Shown in pieces: positions 9,786 through 22,200 of a stretch of DNA of 64,000 nucleotides. The notes beneath the pieces are model-generated. The model searched no databases. It was not told the DNA's origin and worked only from the letters and a program-made list of their open reading frames with translations. The stretch comes from Mycoplasmopsis californica (lineage in GTDB: Bacteria; Bacillota_I; Bacilli_A; Mycoplasmatales; Metamycoplasmataceae). The position numbers were made by a program, and so were the translations under genes. Within the stretch, counting starts at the first letter, position 1. Each line of letters opens with the position of its first letter. The stretch spans positions 558,001-622,000 of the forward strand of contig NZ_CP007521.1 of the NCBI RefSeq assembly GCF_000695835.1. The letters run 5' to 3'.

Positions 9786-10097
9786 TTATTTACTTTGTTT
9801 AATTTCGCTAATTTGTACTCCAGCTGGAAATTCAAAACGACGAATTTGGTCTAGAGTTTTAGCATCTGCATTAATTAGAGTAACAATTCTTTGGTGTACT
9901 CTAGCTTCGAATTGTTCACGTGATGTTTTATTGATGTGAACTGATCTAAGGATAGTAACTACGTGTCTTCTAGTTGGCACAGCTACAGGTCCTGAGAACT
10001 TAACATTGTTTTTTTGTGCAATCTCAACGATTTTTTTTGCAGCAAAATCAAGTTGTTCATGTTCGAAAGCTTTTAATTTGATATTAATTTTGCTCAT
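9786..10097 (-). CDS. rpsJ: 30S ribosomal protein S10
   Basis: 103 aa from ATG 10097 (MSKINIKLKAFEHEQLD), normal for S10. An in-frame ATG at 10193 would add 32 residues unlike any S10, so it is treated as leader. Core GPVAVPTRRHVVTILRSVH and QFEARVHQRIV are intact. First gene of the S10-spc operon. In E. coli S10 also acts as NusE in antitermination, binding boxA with NusB; boxA-like sequences occur by the rRNA genes in this window. Confidence 0.97.
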   Translation of the reverse strand: MSKINIKLKAFEHEQLDFAAKKIVEIAQKNNVKFSGPVAVPTRRHVVTILRSVHINKTSREQFEARVHQRIVTLINADAKTLDQIRRFEFPAGVQISEIKQSK

Positions 10098-10144
10098 TTG
10101 TTGTCTCCTTTGTTCATCTAGCGAACATACTCCACACAAATTTC

Positions 10145-10177
10145 TTAAGCGGTCCTCAACAACAAATGGCCACTTAA
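10145..10177 (-). promoter_or_regulatory. Leader hairpin upstream of rpsJ
   Basis: In the ~100-nt transcribed leader, TTAAGTGG pairs with CCGCTTAA (8 bp with one G-U) around a 17-nt loop. A second small stem (TGTTC/GAACA) lies closer to the start. The position suits ribosomal-protein autoregulation, but I cannot match it to a known L4 leader. Confidence 0.4.
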
Positions 10178-10210
10178 CAACCTCATGTTTCATCGTATAG
10201 TTGCTTTTAT

Positions 10211-10237
10211 ATTCTACAATAAAAATAAAATTATCAA
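10211..10237 (-). promoter_or_regulatory. Promoter of the S10-spc operon
   Basis: TTGATA, a 15-nt spacer and TAGAAT on the minus strand, about 110 nt upstream of the rpsJ start. The spacer is short, so the exact boxes are uncertain. Confidence 0.5.
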
Positions 10238-10455
10238 AATAAAATTTGTAAATATTTTAGTGCAGTACGAACCGCCAAAAAGAGTTGTAGCAAAAAGTCA
10301 TTTTTTACCAAAAATTTGAGCTAAAAAATAACTTTTTCATTACGGTTGTAAAGCGCTTTATTTACTCCAATTAATTACGCTCATCCTAAATTAATTTAAT
10401 TTTCATGCCTAATTTATATTGATACACCAATAAGAGTTGTTGTAATTTATTGCTG

Positions 10456-10499
10456 TTATTATAAATAAAATACGCGCGCTCGCACGTATTTTATAATAA
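10456..10499 (-). terminator. Hairpin terminator after the giant-protein operon
   Basis: A strong near-perfect stem (TAAAATACG / CGTATTTTA) around a GC-rich loop, in an otherwise featureless gap between rpsJ (promoter side) and the gene ending at 10514. It is close to symmetric and could also block readthrough from the plus strand. Nothing else is seen in 10240-10455. Confidence 0.6.
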
Positions 10500-10513
10500 C
10501 TATTTTGCTTAAA

Positions 10514-13207
10514 TTAAGATTCTTTAATGTCTTCAAATTTAAAGATTTCAATACCCGAGTTAAACACAGCTGCCATATCGGTACCATTTAGAGTTTGTTG
10601 TGTTTGTGGTTGGGATTCGCTATTTGTTTTAATATATTCACCAGCAGAACGAGGGTTTTTAACTCAGAATTTGCCTGTAATCTCTTTACCTAAGTAGCCG
10701 TTGCCGTGTTTTTTTCGATTTAAATCTGTACCTGCAGTTGCATATTTTTCTTTAATTTGACTCACTTTTGAAGCGTCTCATTCACTCTCGTGAATTGCTA
10801 AATATTTAGCGAATTGATCACCTGTTCAGATGTATGTGGTTTTGTTACCATTATTCACATCATTTTGAATAACTTTATCACCTTCAACCTTAAATATTCC
10901 ATCTGCTTGTAAACTTTTATGTTTTGCTAAATGATAAGAGTCATAATGCGAAATATACATTGAAATATCTTTTTTATCCTGATCATAATCAAAACTAAAT
11001 TTAATAGTATTAATTAATGCTGACGGCATTGCCTTACTATCGTCAATCAAGCCGTTTTCTGCGTGAATTGAATTTTTGTTTTCTCTTCAGTTTTGCTTAC
11101 CAACAATTAAGTTTGATGGCACTATAATTTTTGCTGTTATTGTTTTATTATCAGCTGATAAACTCACATATTGTTTGCTATTAAACGAGTTTATTGAACT
11201 AGATTGTTGATAAATATGAAATTCAGGGAAAATAAATTTGATGTTAGATTTTTCAAGATTTAGTTCTGATTTTTCATTTAATGAACCAGATTGATTATTA
11301 TTTACTCCTGCTTTAACCAAGTCATAAATTTTATTTTCGCCATGGCTAATCAAGATTGATTTACCATTTTCGATTCCGAATGCTTTCGAAATTTTTTGGA
11401 CAACTTTTTCAATAACTTTATCTTTTTCTGTTACATCTCAACCAAGATCGCCAACGTTCCCAATCACTTGTTTAGCATTATAGCCGTGTTCATTTTTATC
11501 ACCATAGAAAATATGTCTTGATTTGTTTGCTAAACCTAGTGATTTAGCATTCGTTAAAGTGATTGTGTATTCTTTTTCATCGTCAAAACCTTTCAAATCA
11601 TCAGCAAAAATATTCAAATTATCAGGTTTGTATTCATATTTAACTTTAATTTTTACATTTTGATTGGTTTCATTTTTAGAATCTTCTGTGAATCATTCGT
11701 TTGTTGAAGTATGTTTAACTAAATATACTTTTACATAAACTGGGTTGAATTTAGCTGAATTATCAATAGTTGTATTGCCAAATTTATTAAACATTTGCAA
11801 TAAGCGATCATTGTAAGTGATTTCAAGTGTATTACCAGTGGCTTGATCCGTAATTGCTTTTAATTCTTTTTTAAATTCAGAAGGTAAAACAGTATTTTTT
11901 ACCTCAGGAGTTTCTGTGTTTAGAATTGCTTTAAATGCTGATTTAACTCCATCAGTACTCATAATATTTTTGAAATCATATAATTTTGCAAAAATATCAT
12001 TTTCTACTGAATTAATAAAGGAATCTGAAATAAAGTTGTCAGCTTTAGTTTTAGTAATTTTTTGTTCTTCAGATTTTAATTCATCTCTTTTTGGATTGTA
12101 AATTGCATCAATGGTTCTTCGACCATCAGCACGATGTTCTTCTTTGAACACATAATTCATTATTTCATCAGTTGTATCACGAACTCTTAAAAATTCAGTA
12201 GTTTTTTCTTTTAATTTACTGAAGAATGAATCTATTTCTTCAATTAATTTTTTCGAATTTAATAAGTGTTTTTGAATTTCATTGACATTTTGGTCAGTTA
12301 AACTTAATGAGCTTATATCTTTATTTGCGTTGTATTCAGAACTTACACGATCATAAATTCCTTTAATATCACTGAAACCGACTTCTTCAAGTTTGCTTTT
12401 AGCAGGGTTTGAGGCTTGTGGTTGAGAGCTGGTAATTATATCTTTTGAACTCACATAATCAATAAATTTCTTAACTTTTCCACTATCACCTAAAATCAAT
12501 TCAATATCGCCTTTAGCGCTTGTTTTAAACGTGCTTATTTTTTCTTTTGCTTCAGCAACTAATTCTAAGTTTCTATTTAGATATTCTGTTACAAAGTTGT
12601 GAGTTGTTTCAAGTTCAGCGAATTTTTTAAGGGCATCATCCTGATAGTTTTTTTGAATTGAGTATTCTTTTAATGAAGTTAGTAATGTCTTAATTTCATT
12701 ATATTTATTTGATGTTGTGGTTGTTCAAATATCCTTAACATTAATTGATTCAACTAAACTGTTAGCTGCATTGTACTGAGAATTTATTGCTTTATGCTGA
12801 ATTTCATAAATGGATTTTATAGCCTTGGTATTAGCTGCAATTGCCTTGGCAATAGCAGAGTCTAGACGTTTAATCTCAACAATTGCATTTGTATAGTCAA
12901 TTGTTGGCATATCAGTTAGAGCTGTAATTGCGTTTTGCTCAAAATCATTACCAACTGCTGAGTTTAATTCTGGATGTTTCAGTGCTACTACCTTAAGTTC
13001 ATGTGCTTTAGCTCTAACACCTTTAATTGAATTTACTTTTTCATCAATGATTGCTCTAACTTTTAAACGTGTATTTTTAATTATTTCTTTTTTATTTTCA
13101 ATTGAAGCTTTTGATCTATTTTGAATTCCAGTTTTCGATTCATCAACATATTTAGTTAAATCATCGTAAAGTGCTTTAACAGCACTTGAAGATACATTCT
13201 CACCTTC
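10514..13207 (-). pseudogene. 3' part of the second giant coiled-coil surface protein gene (out of frame)
   Basis: Open frame of ~897 codons lying one base out of phase with the ORF upstream (13176-19241). An in-frame TAA at 13208-13210 precedes it and there is no clear ribosome site, so it is probably not translated on its own. Residues begin ENVSSSAVKALYDD and continue the helical, Lys/Glu/Asn-rich pattern. The last ~400 codons are less coiled and resemble the end of the neighbouring giant protein (shared pattern: VKVYL, a few residues, then W, and later an IKVKY- or IKYTKP-like strand). This suggests a common C-terminal domain. Deleting one base near 13207 joins the two parts into 2908 aa. 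Confidence 0.75.
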
Positions 13208-16200
13208 TTACTCTAACATTTGTTTCTAAGACGTCCTTAGCTTTAGATAAAGTATCAGATAGTTCTTCTGATAATTTTAGTAAATATGGTACTGATTGCT
13301 CAGTTTCACCCTCAATATATTTATTTAAAATATTTTTAAACTGAGTAGCGTCAGTGTTTTCATCTAACTTGATTGCGTTTAATTCAGTAGTAAATCTCTG
13401 TAAAATTTCAGTTAAAGCTATCTTTTCCTCAGCAAATATTGTGTCATTGTCATCAACTTTTTGCTTTATTTCAGTTCATTCTTGGAAAACATTTACTCTG
13501 GCTTTATGTAAATCTAAAGTCTTAATTGTTTTATCTATATCAGCAATTCGCTGAGTAATTTCGGCTTTAGTTGGAACTTCCTTAACTAATAATTTTTCAG
13601 CCTCTGCCAGTGCATTTGATAGCTCAGTTTGTTTCTGTGCAATTTCAGTATTTAGCGGAATTAAAGCTGCATTAAATTGAATAATTTCACTTACCTTAGC
13701 ACCCAATTCAACTTGTTTTGGCAAAATTTGTTTAACTAAGGCGACTTCATCTTGAACTTGTTGCAATTGTTCAATAGTGTCGGCATTGCGTTTCTGTGTT
13801 TTTAACTGAGTGATTTTTGTGTCCAATAACTGTTTTAGCTGAGGATAGTGTCCTGCTTGCTCATATGAAGATTCTTCTTTAATCGAATCAATTAGTTCAC
13901 GAGTTTCAACACGTTTTGTTCTAATCGCCTCCTGAGTAGTTAAGGCATCGGTTAAAGCACGAGTTTTAGAATTAATTGTATCAACATCTGAGGTAGTTGC
14001 TGTCAATTCTACCAGTATTTTTCACATATTTGACGTTAATTGTTCTTCGTCTTTTAGTGTTGAAGAATATTTTGAATCTGCATCGCGTTGCGCTTTTCAA
14101 GCAGCGATTTTATCAGCTACCTCTTTTTGTTTTTCAAGGTGTTTTTTAGCCGCTTCAACTTTTAAGCTTGCTTGTTCAATTTTAGCTCTTTGAGCTTCAA
14201 CACTTTGATTTAATTGATCATATGCAGCTTCATTAACGATTTTTTGCAATCATTCATTCACTGTTTTAATGTTTGAATTACCTTGAATTCCTTTAACCTC
14301 ACTATAGTTAGTGTTTTTATTGATTTCTTCAACGTTTTTTAGTAATTCTTCAAGTTTTTTAACATCTTTAACCAGTGCTTTAGCTTGGTCAAGTTCTTTA
14401 ATTCGTTTAGCGAAAGCGTCTTTTAAGTTTTGCTCACCGTGTCCAACCTTAGCTAATAGACCATAATCTTCACGTGCTTTTGTAATTAAAGTTGATAAGT
14501 ATTTCTCGGCATAAGACTGAGTAAGTTCAGTATTCGCTCTTTCTAAATCATCTTTTTGCGCTTCAACAGAAGCAATTTGTAAACCTAAAGCGTCAATATA
14601 AGGTTGAATTTTATCAACAGTTTCAATGTGTGCTTTAACATTTCTTAATTGCTCAAGACTTGTTGCTTTTTTGTTATCTTCGATAAGTTTCGCTAATGCT
14701 TTGTTGGCTAGCTCAGGCATTAATTTATCAACGCTATTTTCACTAATTGGGGTTTTGTCTTGAAGATTTAAACTTTCTAATAATTCATTAGCCGCTTTTC
14801 TTTTGGTGTTTTTACCATCTGAAAGTTCTGGTTTAGCAACGAAATCTTTAAATCCTTCTTGCATTTTTTCACTGTGAATTCTGTTTTCAGATCTAATTGC
14901 CGCTTCAGCTTTGATTTCTTCTCATTTTCTGTTGATTTCAGCAGTTTTTTTCTGAATATCAGTCACTGAATAGGGCTGAGTTGGGTGATAAGCAGATTCA
15001 AGAAGCAATTTTAATTGTGGTAGAGCTTTGTCTTTAGTTGGTTCATCACTCTCTTCAAGCTCTTTAATAAATTTAACAATGTCAGCTTGCGTTTTGTTAT
15101 AAGCTTTCATTTCTCTTGATATATTGATAAATTCTTCAACCTTAGATTCGTCAAGTGGTTTTTTAACTAAATCTTCTGCATAGTTATTAAATGCAGTTAC
15201 CACATCTTTAACTTTTGCTTTATCTGCATGGTCTAATGTATCAATTTCTTGTGAAACAAAAGACTTAAATTCTTCTTTTTTATGAATTGCAAGGTCTTTA
15301 AAGTATGCCTCTTTTAGAGCTTGCTCTTTTTCTTTTAGTGATTTAGTTGTTGAATTAGGACGAGAAGCAATCTCCTCTTCATATTTGGCCAATGCTGCTT
15401 CATAATTAGTGAAATGAATCGGGAATGAATCTTTATTTTGTTCTTTTAAAATATTAATTCTGCTTCCTAGTTCATTTTTAGTTTGTTCGCTTTTTTGTTT
15501 AGCATCTTCGTAATCTTTGTCAATTTGTGCTTTTTCTTGCTCTAATTTGGCAATTTGAGCTTTTAATTCTTTTTCTTGACGTTCTATTTCTTCTGGCGAA
15601 TATGTGCTTGGATCACTATTTAGAATATTACGATATTTAGTTTCTAAGGCGTCTAATTTAGTTTTTAAACCACCATAAATTTTTCAATCATTTTGTTCAG
15701 CAGGTAATATTTTGTGCAAGTTATTAACTAAAGTTTTGCGTAACTCGTGTTTTTGTTCGGTGACTGCAATTGCATTATTAACTTTCGCTACCTTAGCAGC
15801 GATTATTTCTGGAGTATCTATTGGATCAGTTTCAACATTTGGTAAGTTTTGGGCAATAATTTTAGCCAAAACATCTGTATCCTGTTTAGCTTCAGATTCG
15901 GGTAGTAATGAGTTTTGAGCAATTTTAGCTTTTGCTTTAATTGCTTCAGTTAAGCTATGAACTAATTTAACTTCATTAGACATTAATTCTTGCGAATCTT
16001 TTGCATCGGTAGTTGAATCAATGTTTTGCTTACTTTTTGCGTAACTAATTAACCTATCAATCGAATCTTTTAACACTTCTCCTGATTCGGGATCTTGAGG
16101 AATTTGTGTTTTTAAGGTTTCAAAGTTATTATTAGCGGCTAAAATTTTATCTTTAGCATAGGCTAATTCAAGCGCTGCGTTCGAATCTTTTACTTGTCTA

Positions 16201-19200
16201 ATTAATTGGTCGATTAAAGCGGCTGTTGGTGTTTTTTCATTTAGGCTAATTGTAGATAAAATTGTTTGAATATCATCTTTTAAATTTTGAGCTGCCGCAA
16301 TGGCTGTAGGAACATTTGTTCCGCCCTCATTTGATTTGCTGTATTCATTTTCCTTAGTTTTATAGGCATCAAAAACTGTTTCGAGTTCTTTAACCTTGTC
16401 AATAACATCTCGTAGTGCATTGATTTTTTCGTGCAAAATCAATTTTTCTTCCTTAGTTAAATTTTGATCTTGTGCTTGATTGTATAGATCTTTTCAACGA
16501 GCACGAATATTAGCTTCACCCGGACTCATTTTAGTTTCATCCTTAGGTTCAAACACTGAGTCGATTTTATCTTTTAGCTTATTTAACTTAACATTCAGTG
16601 AGCCGTCTTTACGCATTTGCACAACCTTGTGCAACAACTCATCTGATTGTTTCGTCAGTTTATCAATTTCAGCAAAATCAACATTTGGTGAAGTTAATTT
16701 TTGAGATAATTGTGCTTCAATTTCGTCAATTTGAGCAAATTCAACTGCAAAACTATCTGGGTCATCATGTTGTGCAATAATATCAGCTTTTGCTTTTCTT
16801 AACTCGTCCAAAATATCACTTGCCTTTGCCCCTGAAATGGCAATTTGTTGATTTTGACTTGCTAAATTAGTTGTTTTTTTATTAGCTTTATTGAACTTGT
16901 CATATTCAAAAATTTCTTCTAATTGTTTTTTATCTCATTGTGAATTGTCTAATGAAACAAAATTTGTAATAGCATCATTTATTTTGGTATTTAAATTGCT
17001 ATATTGTGCAAAATCAGCTTCTAGATTTTCTAAATAAGCTTGCTCAACTTTTGAATATTGAGCAGGGTTTAATTGAGTTGAATTAAACGCTGTTTGCGCA
17101 TATTGTTTAGCTTCTAATAATTTAACTAGATTTTTGTTTTGGGTATTTGCACGTTCTAAAGCATTAACAAGGAATAAATACTTGTTAATTTGGGTTTGTA
17201 AATCTTCTGATGTAATTGGATTGAATTTAGAAGACGTAATAACATTTGATTGTGCATTAATTTGTGTGGCTAATTGAACTAAATTATGAGTATTTATTGC
17301 ATTTTTTGTGTATTTTTGTGCAGTTTTTGTATCAAATTTAGTTGCAATTAAGTTGTCTAGATTTTTAAGGCTAACTATGTCCAAATGAGTTTGTTTTTGT
17401 AAGTGTAAAAGCTGAATTTTTTGAATTGAACGTAATTGTTCACGAAGAGCATATTTTGTATTAACAATTTTATTTGAATCTAATTCAGTTTTAACTACCA
17501 AATCACGAACTTGGTTAATAAGGTCAGTTCCTAATTGCACTGCCTGATTACTAATATATTTAGCTCTAATTTGGTCATTAGTTACGTTTCAGTCTAAAAC
17601 ATTATTTTTAACGCTATTAACAATTTCTTTAAATTCGCTACGTGTATCAATTAGCGATTCGATTGCATTAATTTTTGTTTCAATTAATTCAAGAGCCTTA
17701 ACCACATCAAGTTGAGAATTTGCAATCTCTCTTATTTCTTTTTTGAACTGAGCTACTTCATCTTTGTTAATTATTTCAGTTTCTGAGGTTGCTAAAAGAT
17801 CTAGTTTGTTTGTATTTAATGCTAATTTTTGCTCAGACACATAAATTTGATTGATTAAATTACGGTACTTGGTTATGCCCTTAATTAAGTCAGTTTTTGA
17901 GTAATTGTCGGCATTTGCTGATAGAACTTTTACATAAGCATTATCTGTCGAAAGTGATTTGAATAACTTATCAAGATGTGTAAAACTATTTGCAAATGAG
18001 TTGACAAATGACTTGAATTCATTAACGATAACTGGAATAGATGATGTTGATGAATCGATCATTTTTTTTGCAGTTTTTAAATTGTTTAAAGCATTGTCTA
18101 AATCAGCTTCGCTAACTGATGAGTCTAATAATTGAGATGTATGTTGTAAATAATGATGAGCAAGTGAAAGGTAATTATTTACTGAATTTAGTTCTAAAAT
18201 CTCAATAAACTCTTTTTTACTTAATTTTTGGGAATTTTCAATCGATTCTAAAATAGTTTTGATGATAGCATAGTTAAATTCTATATTAGCATCAACATTT
18301 AATTTTGTTTTTAGATCCAGAAGTTGATTTTGTATATCTAAACTTAGCGGATAAATATGATTGGTATAGTTAATAATATTTTGTGCTACGTTAACAACAT
18401 TAGCGTTAACTAAGGACTTCATTTTATCCATATTGTTCGCAAATTTTTCTCGGATAACATCAAATTTAGTACTCTTAGCATCACTTAAAATGTGCTCAAC
18501 AACACGCTTATTGCGAGCTAAGTCATTTATTCTGAATGAAGGCTCAAATATAGAGTCCTCAATTTGATGAATGTTTTGCACAGCCTTAGCTTTTAAAGCT
18601 TTTGTCGGTAAAAGTCTTTCAAGCTGTAAAACATTATCATCTAAGGAGTTTTTGTATTGCATTAGTTGTTGCGAAACCAACTTAAATTGAGTATCTAAAG
18701 CAAAATCCAATGCTTGTTTATAATCGTTGAATCACTTAGTTTGTTGTTGTTTTGATAGTGATGAAAAATTATATAGCGAAAGTTTTAAGTTACTTAATTC
18801 AAGCGAGTTAAATTGTGCTTTAAGATCAAGTTCTTGAATACGTTTTGTTTGACCTTCTAATAATTGGCGTAAAATCAACACTGATTTAGCATTAAGAGTA
18901 TCATTGTCAATTTGAGACTGTGCTCATTGATAAATAATATCTTTTTGTTTTTGACCCATTTGCTGAATTAAAACATATTTTTGCAAAGCACTTAATTCAA
19001 CTGAGTGCAACTGAACCTCTAATGTGTCAGAAAGATATTTTAATTGCTTGATATCATCACCAGAAGAAAGAATATTATCTAAATTTTTAATAAAAGGTTC
19101 ATTAAAATCTCTATATCTTAGTATAGCTTTATTAGTGATTTCTTCAAATCTATTACTAATTATAGATAGAGTTCCACCAATAGCTGCGGCTCCACCTAAA

Positions 19201-19241
19201 ATAGAAATTGCACCTATTGCAAATCCTTTAGCTTTACTCAT
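13176..19241 (-). CDS. Giant coiled-coil surface protein, N-terminal 2021 aa (frameshifted gene)
   Basis: 2021 aa before TAA at 13176-13178. Starts MSKAKGFAIGAISILGG with one hydrophobic anchor (about residues 5-27), no lipobox and no further membrane segments. The rest is long alpha-helical, Lys/Glu/Gln/Asn-rich sequence with heptad-like leucines, expected to be extracellular. The last seven residues before the stop (WECIFKCC) break the pattern and reveal the frameshift. The start overlaps the stop of the gene upstream (AATGAGTAA) and has GAAGGAG before it, so translation is coupled. Similar in kind to the Lmp and other very large helical surface proteins of the M. hominis group; that is a family-level guess. 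Confidence 0.75.
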
Positions 19242-22200
19242 TGCTTTCTCCTTCTTTATTTTCTGGATAAATTCTTACTGATAACTCATATTTGTCAATA
19301 ATATTGAACATTTTTTGTCCACTTCAAGAATCAATTTTTTCTTTAGAGTTGTTTCTATAAACATTGGGTTTATCAGTTGGTTTATTTAACTTATCTGTAT
19401 ATATTTTTGCAAAATTTTCAGCAAATACGGTTGCTTTTATATTATTTAATTCTTTCTCATCACTAGTTACTGATTTGTATTTATTTATTTCTGAATTAAC
19501 TACGCTTTGAAGTTTATTAGGGTTATCTCCCCCAGGAATGAATAAATATCAATGTGTTTTATTTCTTTGACCATTAGGGACAATATTTTTAAATGCGAAT
19601 CCGTCTCAACTATTTCATTGAGTTTCAATATAGTTTTCATAGTATAGGTGAATTACCCCATACTGAGTTCCATCTTCTGAGACAACAGGTATTGTAATGA
19701 AGAAAGGAATAAAAGATTTGAAGTTATTGGTTTCATTTGTTAAATCAGAACCTGTTTGATATCAAAACATAAATTGTTTTCCTGCAAATTTAGCAGGTTT
19801 TCATTTTTTACCTTTAGCTTGTAATAATTTATTATTTAATTTTATTTTATATTTAACTTTTTCACCAGATGTTGATCAATCGTAGTTACTTTGGGTCTTA
19901 ATCGCATTATATAACTCAGGCGACACATCTTTAAAATTAGATGTTATTTGTTTATGTTTTTCAATTTTGTTGTCGATAGCGTCGTTTCACTTATCATCTT
20001 CAAAAGAAACATCTTCACGTAAAATTTGCAATCCTTTTTCTTTCATGTAAGTAGCATTATTTGCAAAAATAGTTAATAAATTGATTCCAAATGTTTTACT
20101 ACTTCAACCAGCTTTTGATGCTTCGAAAATTGCTTTATTTCTACGGTATTCATCATTATTTGTACTGTTATTTGAAACCATATCAGATTTAATAATGTTG
20201 AATTTTTTCAGTGTATTAAAGGTAATTCAGATATCTTTGAATTCGATTTCAAATGTATCAACGAATTTAAAGAAATTGCTTGGCACATTCATAGGTTTGG
20301 TGTACTTAATTTTTAGATTAATTTTTGTTTTCTTAATTGATGTGTCTGCTTGGAGAAATTCTGGAGTTCAATCAGAATTCGCTGAATCCCTAGTTAAATA
20401 AACTTTTACATTGTCCGTATTAAAGTAATTATCGTTTCCTTTAAGAATATTGAATTTTTCAAATAAATCAAGTATTGATGATTCACTGGTAATATCTAAT
20501 TCAGTTTTATTATTAGATCTATCTAGAGCTTTTACTGCATCTCTAAAATCTTCAAATAATAAATCTCTTGTTTTATCGCCATCTTGTTTTTTAGAGAGAG
20601 GCTTAATATCTCTCATTTTTTTAGAATTTTCTAATGTTAGAACATTGAAGAATAATGACTTGTTCGGCTTTTCATTTATTCATTTAATTAAACTAATACC
20701 TGGGTTGTATACTCCTTGTAAAGCTGATAATTTTAGTTCAAAATTGCTGTTTTTATTCTGTAAAACAGCATCGGTTGCTATTTTATTTGAGTTTTTTAAT
20801 GAATCGTATTGTGCGTTATACACTGAGATTAAACTGTCAAATACCTTGTTGTTTGCGTTATTTTCTCTATGATTATTAGATGCAATTAGTTGAAGCATTT
20901 CAGTCAAGTCTAATTTAGTAATTAAATTATTATAAACTCCTTGAAGACTGCTTTCATCAGTCTCGTTTTGACCATAGATAAGTTTGTCTAATTCACCAAT
21001 TGCTTCTAGCATTTTTTGAGTGTCGGCTTTATAACTTGCGAAAACACGCTCATACCCTTGAGTTTGCGAAGAATCGCTACCAACATTTTTAAAGTTGTCT
21101 AATTTTCCAGAAGGCGTGAATGAGGTTTCTTTGTGTTCAACGGCTGTAATAGCAGTTTTAACTTTATCAATTTGTTGTTTTAGTTGTTGATTGATATTAT
21201 CTTGACCAGAATTTTTTTTGCTTGCTTCTTCAATTTTTTTATAAAGTGTGTCATTGCTATCATTTAATTCAGCATTAAACGCATCCAAATCTTTTTCGAC
21301 TTGTTTTAAACTTGAACTAGAAATTGAATTCAATGATTTATAATCTGCAATCAACTTATTGAATTGATTGTTTATTGCACGAGATTGAGCTTCATAAAGT
21401 TTTTGGTCATAATTTTTGGCAACTAGACCTTCAGCATCTTGCAAGTCTTTTTCGTATTCATCAAAAAACTTATCTAAACCTAAATAATTTCTAAGAGTTT
21501 CAGGAGCATTATTTATAGAAGGTACGGTAACAGAATTTAAATAATCAATATATTTTTTAAAGATTGTATTGAATGCTTTAAGTCTATCGCTGCTATATGT
21601 GAATACTTTTTCTTTTTGAGATTCGATTTTTTTGTTGACATCTACTAAAAACTCGTTTGAAGTTTTTATTTTCTGTCAACCATCAAATTGTTGCTTAGCT
21701 TCCGTTGTAATATCAAGCGATTCAAAACCATTATTTCAAACACCGTTTTCATTTTGGAAGTTCTCTTTTATATAAGTTTTTATATTGTTAATTTCAACAA
21801 GAGCACTATTTAATTCACGAGTTTTCTGAGCCTTCAATTTAGAAATAACTCCATATGAATCATTGCTTATTTTATCTATGACGTTTTGACGTTTACCTTC
21901 AAGAGAATAATCTGTTGCATGAGTTACGTTTGTTAATAAATCCTTAGCCTCAGCAAATAATTTTTTTAATTCATTGTACAATTCAATCATTTCGGATGAT
22001 TCATTAGAAGAATTTAGATAAGCATCATCAGTAGGAATGAATTTTTCAGCTTCTTTAATAGTTTTACTCAACTCATCTGAACTTTTAATTAGAGTGGCAA
22101 AACTTAATTGAGAACCTTCAATATATTCTTTTTTAAGAGTTTCAACTTTACCAGTACTAATTGATGTATTTTTACTAATTTCATCAGCAAATAAAGTTAG

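Noticed and set aside
9786-10193. 135-aa version of S10
   Set aside because: The first 32 residues have no S10 counterpart and ATG 10097 gives the standard length with a ribosome site.
10456-10499. CRISPR-like or origin-like palindrome
   Set aside because: Single copy with no spaced repeats; better explained as a terminator hairpin.
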